Shown here: positions 1-5,669 of the stretch, in pieces
Numbering within the stretch: the first letter of the stretch is position 1
Layout of the letters: every line of letters begins with the position of its first letter
Source of the DNA: an uncultured Holophagaceae bacterium
Lineage (GTDB): Bacteria > Acidobacteriota > Holophagae > Holophagales > Holophagaceae
Direction: 5' to 3'
DNA length: 8,475 nt
Assembly (NCBI GenBank): GCA_903890595.1
Contig: CAITBU010000460.1
Coordinates: 1 to 8,475, forward strand
The notes under the pieces: generated by a model
Databases searched by the model: none
What the model was told of the DNA's origin: nothing
Seen by the model: only the letters and a program-made list of their open reading frames with translations
Made by a program: the position numbers and the translations under genes

Positions 1-2
1 CA

Positions 3-89
3 GAGGGAACCCTGCACCTCCGGGTGCTGGCGCGGAGCTCCAGCGGCATGAGCACGACCCCCAGCCAGCCCTTGGTGCGCACGCCCTGA
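3..89 (+). CDS. C-terminal fragment of an unidentified upstream protein (possible fibronectin-III-like end)
   Basis: The frame is open from the window edge to a TGA at 87-89 and gives 28 residues ending in SQPLVRTP. The pattern LHLRVLARSSSG...PSQPLVRTP resembles the last two beta-strands of a fibronectin type III domain (typically an RVRA-x-SxxG...S-x-P-x-x-V-x-TP pattern), which would suit a secreted or surface protein. That resemblance is weak because only the tail is visible. The codons are rich in G/C at the third position, like the genes that follow. It could instead be a chance open frame. The gap of 66 nt to surE contains no clear terminator. Confidence 0.4.
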   Translation, partial: EGTLHLRVLARSSSGMSTTPSQPLVRTP

Positions 90-140
90 GGTCCAGGAGG
101 TGCACACCAGGACGGGAAGCCGGCTAAGCCCGCCCCCTGT

Positions 141-149
141 TGCTACACT
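141..149 (+). promoter_or_regulatory. Candidate extended -10 promoter of surE (possible leaderless start)
   Basis: TG at 141-142, one base, then TACACT at 144-149 match an extended -10 element (TGnTATAAT, four of six in the hexamer). The usual 6-7 nt to the start point would place transcription initiation at or next to the A of the surE ATG at 156. No -35 hexamer is recognisable around 121-126, and no Shine-Dalgarno sequence lies between 149 and 156. Both facts agree with a leaderless mRNA, which is an inference. Confidence 0.35.
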
Positions 150-155
150 GGGCCC

Positions 156-905
156 ATGTCCGAACGCCTGATCCTGCTCACCAACGATGACGGCCTCTGG
201 GCCCCGGGGATTGCGGCTCTGGCGAAGGCGGCCGCGCCCTTCGGGCGGGTGGTGACCGTGGCCCCCGACCGCAACCGCTCGGCCATCTCGTCCGCCCTGA
301 GCCTGCACAACATCCTCCGCCTGAACGAGGTGGGACCCGAGCGCGTCGCCTGCGATGGCACCCCCGTAGACTGCGTGCTGCTGGGCGTCTGGGAGGTCCT
401 GGGCCGCCGGCCGGACTGGGTGCTGTCGGGCATCAACCACGGCTTCAACCTGGGCGAGGATGTCTTCTACTCCGGCACCGTGGGCGCCGCCTTCGAGGGC
501 CGCCTGCAGGGGGCCCGGGCGGCGGCCTTCTCCATCCACCCAGGGGGCAGCCTGGACCTGGCCCTGCCCTGGGTGACCCGCTTCCTGGAGCGCTGGGAGA
601 CCATGGACCTGCCGGCCAACCGCATCTGGAACGTCAACTTCCCCAAGGACGAGCCCAAGGGCTTCCGCCTCACCGGGCAGGACAGCCGGGCCTACCACGA
701 CCTGGTGGAGCGCCGCACGGACCCCCGCAGCATGCCCTACTACTGGATCGGCGGTGATGCGGGGCCCACCTACGCCAAGGCTGCCGGCAGCGATGCCGAG
801 GCCGTCTTCGAGGGCTACGCCAGCGTCACGCCTCTGCGCCTGGACCTGGGCTGCCCCGAGACCCTGGCCCGCCAGGCTGACTTTCACACGGCCTTCAACG
901 CCTAG
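156..905 (+). CDS. surE: 5'/3'-nucleotidase SurE
   Basis: SurE is a divalent-metal-dependent cytoplasmic phosphatase that removes phosphate from nucleoside 5'- and 3'-monophosphates and, in some species, short polyphosphate. It is linked to stationary-phase survival. The 249 residues match the family length. The family metal ligands are all present: D11 and D12 in LLTNDDG, S42 in APDRNRSA, and N94 in SGINHG. The following GxNLGEDVFYSGTVGAA block (about 97-112) is the strongly conserved SurE signature, and the C-terminal VTPLRLD matches the family end. The ATG at 156 puts the TNDDG motif at the expected distance from the N-terminus; there is no clear Shine-Dalgarno sequence. apt follows on the same strand after 90 nt, so both may contribute to nucleotide turnover and salvage. 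The enzyme identity is secure; the physiological substrate is not. Confidence 0.97.
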   Translation: MSERLILLTNDDGLWAPGIAALAKAAAPFGRVVTVAPDRNRSAISSALSLHNILRLNEVGPERVACDGTPVDCVLLGVWEVLGRRPDWVLSGINHGFNLGEDVFYSGTVGAAFEGRLQGARAAAFSIHPGGSLDLALPWVTRFLERWETMDLPANRIWNVNFPKDEPKGFRLTGQDSRAYHDLVERRTDPRSMPYYWIGGDAGPTYAKAAGSDAEAVFEGYASVTPLRLDLGCPETLARQADFHTAFNA

Positions 906-985
906 CACCGCGCCAAGCCCCGCAGACAGGCTGGACTGGGCCGGATGGGTTGTGCCATGCTCGCCTCCCCGCTTATTCGGGATGC

Positions 986-990
986 GAAGG
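986..990 (+). promoter_or_regulatory. Shine-Dalgarno site that sets the apt start
   Basis: GAAGG lies 5 nt before the ATG at 996. The earlier in-frame ATG at 945 has no comparable site and would add 17 residues absent from typical Apt proteins. A weak promoter-like pair also lies upstream: TTGTGC at 950-955, then TATTCG at 974-979, with an 18-nt spacer. It overlaps the 945 start, which again favours 996. Confidence 0.6.
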
Positions 991-995
991 TAACC

Positions 996-1520
996 ATGTC
1001 CTCAGCCGCCTTCCTCAGCTCCTTCGTCCGGGACGTGCCGGACTTCCCCATCCCGGGGATCCTCTTCCGGGACATCACCCCGCTGCTGGCCAACGCCGCG
1101 GCCTTCACCAAGGCCATCGCCGCCATGGCGGAGCCGGTGCTCAACCTCCAGCCCACCCACGTGCTGGGCCTGGAGAGCCGGGGCTTCATCTTCGGCAGCG
1201 CCCTGGCCCAGAAGCTGGGCGTGGGCTTCGTGCCCGCCCGCAAGCCCGGCAAGCTGCCCCTGCCCACCTACCGGGAGGGCTACGGCCTGGAGTACGGCAC
1301 GGACGCCCTGGAGATCCACCGGGATGCCTTCGGCCCCGGCGACCGGGTGCTCATCGTGGATGACGTCATGGCCACCGGTGGCACCGCCGCCGCCGCCCAG
1401 CGCCTCATCCAGGCCACCGGCGCCCACCCCGTGGCCCTTACTGTCTTCATCGAGCTGGCCCTGCTGCCGGGCCGCGAGAAGGTCGAGGGGCTGCCCGTCT
1501 TCAGCGTATTGAGGTACTAG
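996..1520 (+). CDS. apt: Adenine phosphoribosyltransferase
   Basis: This cytoplasmic purine-salvage enzyme converts adenine and PRPP to AMP and pyrophosphate. With the start at 996 it has 174 residues, the usual length for bacterial Apt. The order of conserved blocks is right: VPDFPIPGILFRDITPLL (about 14-31, the adenine-side N-terminal motif), LESRGFIFG (59-67), GVGFVPARKPGKLP (75-88), YGLEYGTDALEIH (96-108), and the PRPP-binding loop VLIVDDVMATGGT (118-130) with its paired aspartates. The end, FSVLRY, matches the family C-terminus. The ATG at 945 would give 191 residues; it is rejected because GAAGG sits 5 nt before 996 and the extra residues look non-coding. The gene lies downstream of surE on the same strand but may have its own weak promoter in the 90-nt gap. 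A large stem-loop begins right after the stop codon. Confidence 0.97.
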   Translation: MSSAAFLSSFVRDVPDFPIPGILFRDITPLLANAAAFTKAIAAMAEPVLNLQPTHVLGLESRGFIFGSALAQKLGVGFVPARKPGKLPLPTYREGYGLEYGTDALEIHRDAFGPGDRVLIVDDVMATGGTAAAAQRLIQATGAHPVALTVFIELALLPGREKVEGLPVFSVLRY

Positions 1521-1521
1521 T

Positions 1522-1565
1522 GAGGGGGGACCGCCCGGGCCGAGCGGCCCTCTGCGTCCCTCCTC
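1522..1565 (+). terminator. Long GC-rich stem-loop immediately after apt
   Basis: An outer stem pairs GAGGGGGGAC (1522-1531) with GTCCCTCCTC (1556-1565): nine Watson-Crick pairs and one G-U. Inside it an apical hairpin pairs GGGCC (1537-1541) with GGCCC (1546-1550) around a 4-nt loop. The two are separated by a 5x5-nt internal loop. The stem starts one base after the apt TAG. No U-tract follows, so it is not a classic intrinsic terminator. It may instead protect the mRNA 3' end, stall polymerase, or act with Rho. Confidence 0.5.
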
Positions 1566-1580
1566 GCCCCCGCGCCTCAC

Positions 1581-1595
1581 GCGGGCAAAGCCCGC
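1581..1595. repeat. Small perfect palindrome, GCGGGC-AAA-GCCCGC
   Basis: Two 6-bp arms flank a 3-nt loop, with no T-run on either side. It lies between the apt stem-loop and the small membrane-protein gene. It looks like a short intergenic hairpin, perhaps a REP-like unit or part of a composite apt terminator region. Nothing in the window repeats it. Confidence 0.35.
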
Positions 1596-1634
1596 ATGTC
1601 GCGCCGCTCCCCTGCCAGCTGTCCGTCAGGCCAC

Positions 1635-1640
1635 GAGGAA
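1635..1640 (+). promoter_or_regulatory. Strong Shine-Dalgarno site for the 32-residue small protein
   Basis: GAGGAA lies 6 nt before the ATG at 1647. It is among the best ribosome-binding sequences in the window, clearly better than that of surE. It is the main reason to treat the following short frame as a gene. The alternative in-frame ATG at 1596 has no such site. Confidence 0.55.
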
Positions 1641-1646
1641 CCACTG

Positions 1647-1745
1647 ATGTCACCCCTCGTTAAGCTGGTGCTGCTGGCCTGGCTGGTGCTGGGTCCCCTG
1701 GGCTTCTGGCTGCGCCGGCGAAAGCGGCTGCAGCAGCGGCCCTAG
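1647..1745 (+). CDS. Small single-span membrane protein, 32 residues, function unknown
   Basis: I do not recognise this protein. It starts MSPLVKLVLLAWLVLGPLGF, continues with WL, and then has a basic tail RRRKRLQQRP. Residues 4-22 form one hydrophobic helix, and the cluster of six arginines and lysines at 23-28 predicts an N-out, C-in inner-membrane orientation. The start is supported by GAGGAA 6 nt upstream, and the frame ends in TAG at 1743-1745. It sits between apt and the TonB-dependent receptor gene. Because it ends 6 nt before the 17-bp palindrome, it lies upstream of the likely receptor promoter and may be transcribed separately. Small single-span proteins often bind and modulate larger membrane complexes; a link to the PepSY protein or receptor system is only inferred. 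A chance frame cannot be excluded, but the combined ribosome site, helix and basic tail argue for a real gene. Confidence 0.6.
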   Translation: MSPLVKLVLLAWLVLGPLGFWLRRRKRLQQRP

Positions 1746-1751
1746 CTCGCC

Positions 1752-1768
1752 TGCGACATATTGTCGCA
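1752..1768. promoter_or_regulatory. Perfect 17-bp palindrome, likely operator of the receptor operon
   Basis: TGCGACA-TAT-TGTCGCA has two perfect 7-bp arms around a 3-nt centre and ends 49 nt before the receptor ATG. Its middle contains CATATT (1757-1762), four of six matches to a -10 hexamer, so a bound repressor would cover the promoter. No good -35 hexamer is seen upstream. The sequence does not look like a canonical Fur box (GATAATGATAATCATTATC) or a DtxR/IdeR box, so the cognate regulator is unknown. Its place before a TonB receptor suggests metal-responsive control. Confidence 0.6.
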
Positions 1769-1817
1769 ACACCAATGTGCTCCACCGGCCTCATGATTCT
1801 TTTTTTCAGGAGAATCA

Positions 1818-4085
1818 ATGGGACGCATCGCCTTGCTGCTGGCCGCCGCCACCACCGCCAGCTTGCTCTCGGCCGGGGAGGCCGAGACCGAGGGCCCGAA
1901 GAAGCCCGAGGCCACGGTGGTGGTGGAGTCCAAGCCCACCCCGGTGGACATCCACAACCCCGCCCCCACCGAGGGGCTCGACGGCATCCAGTTGCGGGAA
2001 GCCAACCTGGTGAACACCGAGGACGGCGCCAAGTACATGTCCAACGTGCTCGTCCGCAAGCGCTTCGTGGGCGACCGCAACGGCGTGATCTCCGGCCGGA
2101 ACAGCAACAGCATCCAGAGCGCTGCGGCCCTGGTCTATTCCGATGGTCTGCTGCTCTCGAACTTCCTGGGGAACAACTACAACTTCGGCCCCCGCTGGGG
2201 CACGGTGGCCCCGGAGGAGATCGAGCGCGTGGACCTGATCTACGGGCCCTACTCGGCGCTCTACCCGGGCAACAGCATGGGCGTCACGGCGTGGATCACC
2301 ACCCGGGAGCCCCAGAAGCTGGAGGCCAGCCTCCGCCTCCAGGGCTTCACCCAGGCCTACTCCGATGAGTACGGCTTCTCCCGCACCTTCAACGGCTTCC
2401 AGACCTCCGCCTGGATGGGGGACCGCATCGGTCGGTTCAGCTACAGCGTGGGCGTGAACCACCTGGACAACCTGGGGCAGCCCATGCAGTACGCCACCCT
2501 CCTGGCCAGCGCCACCACCACGGGCACCGGCCCGACGGCCACGGGGGCCGGGCACGACCTGGACCCCACCAACGCTCGGCGGCTCGTGCTCGGCCCCACC
2601 AACCTGGAGCACACGGTCCAGGACCAGGCCAAGCTGCGCTTCGGGGCCTTCATTACGCCGGACTTCCACGTGGCCTTCACCGTGGCCCGCTGGCAGAACC
2701 ACTTCACCCGCAGCTCCGAGAGCTGGCTCAAGGACGCCACCGGGGCGCCGCTCTGGTCGGGCCGGACCGTCATCGACGGCCTCACCTACAACCTGTCGCC
2801 CTCCTCGCCCATCTTCCCCTTCGCCGACGGCACCGAAGCCACCACCCTCATGGGCCTCACCGCCAAGGGCAAGCTGGGGCAGTCCTGGCTGCTGGAGGCC
2901 ATCCTCTCGGGCTACCAGGTGGACAAGGACCAGCTGGGCAGCAACACCACCGCCGCCCCGGCGGGAGCGGCCGGGGGGGCGGGCCAGGTGGCCTTCCAGG
3001 ACGGCACCTACTGGCGCACCGGCGACCTCAAGGCCACCGGGGAGGCCATCGGTGGCCAGCACCATCTGGCCCTGGGCCTCCACTGGGACCACTACCGCCT
3101 GAACAACCGGGTCTTCAACGCCACGGACTGGCGCCAGGGCACCCTCACCACCCTGGGCAGCCGCTTCGCCGGCCAGTCCGAGACCCAGGCCGCCTATGTC
3201 CAGGATGCCTGGCTGTTCAGCCCGACCTGGACCCTGACCGCCGGCCTGCGCCTGGAGCGCTGGAAGGCCTACGACGGCCTCATCCAGTCCGGCACGGCCC
3301 TCGGCACCCTGGCGGGCCGCTCCGAGAGCGCGGCCTCACCGAAGCTCTCCACCACCTGGATGGTCCAAGACAGCTGGAGCCTCCGCCTGAGCGTCGGCAA
3401 AGCCACCCGCTTCCCCACCGTGAGCGAGCTCTTCCAAGGCAGCCTGAGCGCCGGGTCCATCGTGAACAACGACCCCAGCCTCAAGCCCGAGCGCATCTCC
3501 GCCACGGACCTCACCAGCGAGTGGACCCTTCGCAGCGGTCTGGTACGTCTCTCCCTCTACGAGGACGACATCCGGGACCGCATCCTGCGCCAGACCAACA
3601 TCCTGGTGGTCCCCAACATCACCAACCTGCAGAACGTGGGCCGGTCCCGGGTGCGCGGGGCCGAGCTCAGCGCCCACTGGGTCGAACTGCTGCCGGGTCT
3701 CGACCTCCAAGCCAGCCTCAGCGCCACCCAGGCCCTCACCCTGGAGAACCCTCGCTACCCGGCCTACGAGGGCAAGTACATGACCACCGTGCCCCGGGAC
3801 CGGGCCTCGCTGGTGGCCACCTGGCGGCCCCGGGCCGACTGGACCTTTGTCCTGGCCGCCCGCCACACCGGCGACACCTACTCCAACCCCGACGGCACCG
3901 ACATGAACCACAACACCTTCGGCGGCGCCAGCAGCTTCACCATGGTGGACCTCAAAGCCAACTGGAAGCTCTCCCAGCGCCTGACGGCGGGCCTGTCCGT
4001 GGACAACGCGGGCTCAGCCCGGGCCTTCATCTACCACCCCTATCCTCACCGGACCTACACCGGTGAGCTTCGGTGGGCCTTCTGA
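1818..4085 (+). CDS. TonB-dependent outer-membrane receptor (probable ferric-siderophore or metal-complex transporter)
   Basis: The protein is a 22-stranded-barrel type receptor that imports a ligand across the outer membrane using TonB/ExbBD energy. Its 755 residues match the family. AGGAGA at 1808-1813 precedes the ATG by 4 nt. Residues 1-22 form a Sec signal peptide (MGR, a hydrophobic run, then SAGEA). A TonB-box-like ATVVVES lies at 32-38. The plug domain covers about 45-165 and contains the typical ERVDLIYGPYSALYPGNSMG block (136-155) followed by a strand ending AWITT. The rest is a barrel rich in alternating aromatic strands, ending in GELRWAF with the terminal phenylalanine expected for BAM-dependent folding. 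Two alanine/glycine/threonine-rich stretches (about 228-243 and 377-391) look like extracellular loops. The coupled PepSY gene downstream points to iron or another metal chelate, but the substrate cannot be read from sequence. Confidence 0.93.
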   Translation: MGRIALLLAAATTASLLSAGEAETEGPKKPEATVVVESKPTPVDIHNPAPTEGLDGIQLREANLVNTEDGAKYMSNVLVRKRFVGDRNGVISGRNSNSIQSAAALVYSDGLLLSNFLGNNYNFGPRWGTVAPEEIERVDLIYGPYSALYPGNSMGVTAWITTREPQKLEASLRLQGFTQAYSDEYGFSRTFNGFQTSAWMGDRIGRFSYSVGVNHLDNLGQPMQYATLLASATTTGTGPTATGAGHDLDPTNARRLVLGPTNLEHTVQDQAKLRFGAFITPDFHVAFTVARWQNHFTRSSESWLKDATGAPLWSGRTVIDGLTYNLSPSSPIFPFADGTEATTLMGLTAKGKLGQSWLLEAILSGYQVDKDQLGSNTTAAPAGAAGGAGQVAFQDGTYWRTGDLKATGEAIGGQHHLALGLHWDHYRLNNRVFNATDWRQGTLTTLGSRFAGQSETQAAYVQDAWLFSPTWTLTAGLRLERWKAYDGLIQSGTALGTLAGRSESAASPKLSTTWMVQDSWSLRLSVGKATRFPTVSELFQGSLSAGSIVNNDPSLKPERISATDLTSEWTLRSGLVRLSLYEDDIRDRILRQTNILVVPNITNLQNVGRSRVRGAELSAHWVELLPGLDLQASLSATQALTLENPRYPAYEGKYMTTVPRDRASLVATWRPRADWTFVLAARHTGDTYSNPDGTDMNHNTFGGASSFTMVDLKANWKLSQRLTAGLSVDNAGSARAFIYHPYPHRTYTGELRWAF

Positions 4086-4086
4086 G

Positions 4087-5547
4087 ATGGCCCTGAACCT
4101 TCCAGCCCTCCACCGCTGGCACCGCCGCATCGCCCTGGCCTCGGCCCCCCTGGCCCTGGCCTGGGCCCTGAGCGGCTTCATCCATCCCATCCTCAGCAGC
4201 CTCCAGCCCCGCCCCGCCACCCAGGCACCACCCCAGGTCCAGGTCTCCGTCCAGGAGGGGGACCGCCCCCTCAGCACCGTGCTACAGGCGGCGGGCGTCC
4301 CAGCCTTTCTGAACGCCCGGGTCATCGGCCTCAACGGCACGGCAGTCTATCTCGTTGACCTGCCCGGCCAGGGGGAGCGTGCGGGCTTCCAAACCCGCAA
4401 CGGCCTGGCCCTGCCGGGGGCCGATGCCTCCCATGCGGTGGCCCTGGCCCGCCACTACCTGGGCGATGCCAAGTCGCCCCTCCGGAGCGTGACCCGCCTG
4501 GACGGCTTCACGGCCGACTACCCCTACGTAAACCGCATCCTGCCGGCCTACCGGGTGGTGCTGGACCGCCCGGACCGGGTGACAGCCTATGTGGAGACGC
4601 GCACGGATCGCCTCCTGGCCCTGGGCACCCCCTGGCGGACCCGCCTGATGAGCGCCTTCCGCCTGCTGCACAGCTGGCACGGCTCCGAAGGCCTGCCCCT
4701 GATCCGCACCTCCCTGATGACTGCGGGCCTGGCCCTAGCCGTCCTGGCCGGGCTGTCAGGTCTGCTGCTCTACGGGTTCCTCTGGCAGCGTATCCAGAGC
4801 CCGGGCGTGAGCCGGTGGCACCGCCGCCTGGGCCTGGTCACGGGCCTGGTCACCCTGTCCCTGGCCGGGAGCGGCTTCTGGCACCTGCTGCGGAACAACC
4901 ACCGCAGTCAGGTGGAGGCCGCCATCACCGCACCTGCGACCCTGCTCGCCCCGACGGAGCTGGGCACAGAGGAGCAGCCACCCCGCTTCTCGGCGGTGGC
5001 CCGCACCGCCAGCGGCCTGCGCTACCGCCTGGTCCCCAGCCGCATGGCCAAGGAGGCCGCCGACCCCCATGCCCACCACAACGGTGCGGTGGCCTCCGCC
5101 AGCGCCGGTCCCCTGGCCCACTGGGTCAACGCCGGGGATGGCTCTCATGTCCCGGACGGCGAAGCCCAGCGCGCCATTGAGCTGGCGTGCGCCTACTCCG
5201 GCTACACCCCGGATCAGGTCACGGGCACCACCCCCATCACCCAGTTTTCGGGTGAGTACGGCTTCGTGCACAAGCGCCTGCCCGTGATCCGCGTGGCCTT
5301 CCGCGCCCCCGAGGGCGACCGCCTCTACGTAGAGCCCGCCACCGGAGCCCTGGCTGCCTGGATCCGCAACGCTGACGCCACCGAAGGCTGGGTGTTCTCC
5401 GCCTTCCACAAGGCCGACTGGATGACGCCCTACATCGGCAAAGACCCCCGGAACGCCCTCCTCAGCTTCCTCGCCCTCCTGCAGGTGACCGTGCTCAGCC
5501 TAGGCCTCACCCTGTGGCTCATCCGACGCAAAAAGCGCCAGCACTGA
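4087..5547 (+). CDS. PepSY-associated transmembrane protein (putative iron/siderophore reductase-like partner)
   Basis: This is a 486-residue inner-membrane protein with four predicted helices (about 14-35, 207-231, 246-266 and 456-479) and two large periplasmic regions, as in PepSY_TM proteins encoded beside siderophore receptors. Some relatives, such as FpvG of Pseudomonas, take part in ferric-siderophore reduction. Histidines cluster near the helices: LHRWHRR (H9, H12), H33, LHSWHG (H195, H198), RWHRR (H245), H266 and H441, compatible with metal or heme binding. A periplasmic DPHAHHNG segment (327-334) adds a possible metal site. The ATG at 4087 is one base after the receptor stop (TGAGATG), so translation is probably coupled. 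An in-frame GTG at 4063 inside the receptor gene would add 8 residues; it is less likely because GGTGGG (4072-4077) serves 4087. The protein ends in RRKKRQH, a cytoplasmic basic tail. Family is secure; the reductase role is inferred from relatives and context. Confidence 0.88.
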   Translation: MALNLPALHRWHRRIALASAPLALAWALSGFIHPILSSLQPRPATQAPPQVQVSVQEGDRPLSTVLQAAGVPAFLNARVIGLNGTAVYLVDLPGQGERAGFQTRNGLALPGADASHAVALARHYLGDAKSPLRSVTRLDGFTADYPYVNRILPAYRVVLDRPDRVTAYVETRTDRLLALGTPWRTRLMSAFRLLHSWHGSEGLPLIRTSLMTAGLALAVLAGLSGLLLYGFLWQRIQSPGVSRWHRRLGLVTGLVTLSLAGSGFWHLLRNNHRSQVEAAITAPATLLAPTELGTEEQPPRFSAVARTASGLRYRLVPSRMAKEAADPHAHHNGAVASASAGPLAHWVNAGDGSHVPDGEAQRAIELACAYSGYTPDQVTGTTPITQFSGEYGFVHKRLPVIRVAFRAPEGDRLYVEPATGALAAWIRNADATEGWVFSAFHKADWMTPYIGKDPRNALLSFLALLQVTVLSLGLTLWLIRRKKRQH

Positions 5548-5565
5548 GTCCTAAAGAGACAAAGA

Positions 5566-5639
5566 TCACCGCCAAGACGCCAAGAAGTGCAAGGCTCACA
5601 GCAGCTTTTTTCTTGGCGCTCTTGGCGCCTTGGCGGTGA
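5566..5639. repeat. CGCCAAGA-type periodic inverted repeat; likely bidirectional terminator
   Basis: The left arm TCACCGCCAAGACGCCAAGA (5566-5585) pairs with 5620-5639 at 19 of 20 positions, with one A-C mismatch, around a 34-nt loop. Each arm is itself repetitive: GCCAAGA recurs at 8 nt on the left (5571, 5579), with a degenerate third copy near 5589, and CTTGGCG recurs three times at 9- and 8-nt steps on the right (5612-5636). Six Ts (5606-5611) lie in the loop. The element fills the 122-nt gap between two convergent genes, PepSY (plus) and the kinase (minus), where a two-way terminator is expected. From general experience this motif resembles dispersed intergenic repeats in some high-GC bacteria. 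Confidence 0.7.
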
Positions 5640-5669
5640 AAGCATTTCAGCCTTTGCCTTACATTGGCC

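Noticed and set aside
945..995. Upstream ATG that would extend Apt to 191 residues
   Set aside because: There is no ribosome site, the added residues are unlike Apt N-termini, and GAAGG precedes the ATG at 996 by 5 nt.
1800..1806. Run of seven Ts before the receptor gene as an intrinsic terminator
   Set aside because: No stable GC-rich stem precedes it directly, and the receptor ribosome site begins two bases later. It is more likely an unstructured leader that helps translation.
2957..2990. G-rich run in the receptor gene as a regulatory G-quadruplex
   Set aside because: It is explained by glycine and alanine codons in a loop of the barrel; G-tract spacing is irregular and it lies in mid-gene.
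1815..3092. 425-codon minus-strand open frame opposite the receptor gene
   Set aside because: It is low-complexity, rich in G, V and A, and has no recognisable domain. It lies opposite the well-supported signal peptide, plug and barrel of the receptor.
4063..4086. GTG start inside the receptor gene for the PepSY protein
   Set aside because: It adds only 8 non-conserved residues. The ATG at 4087 has GGTGGG upstream and fits stop-start coupling.
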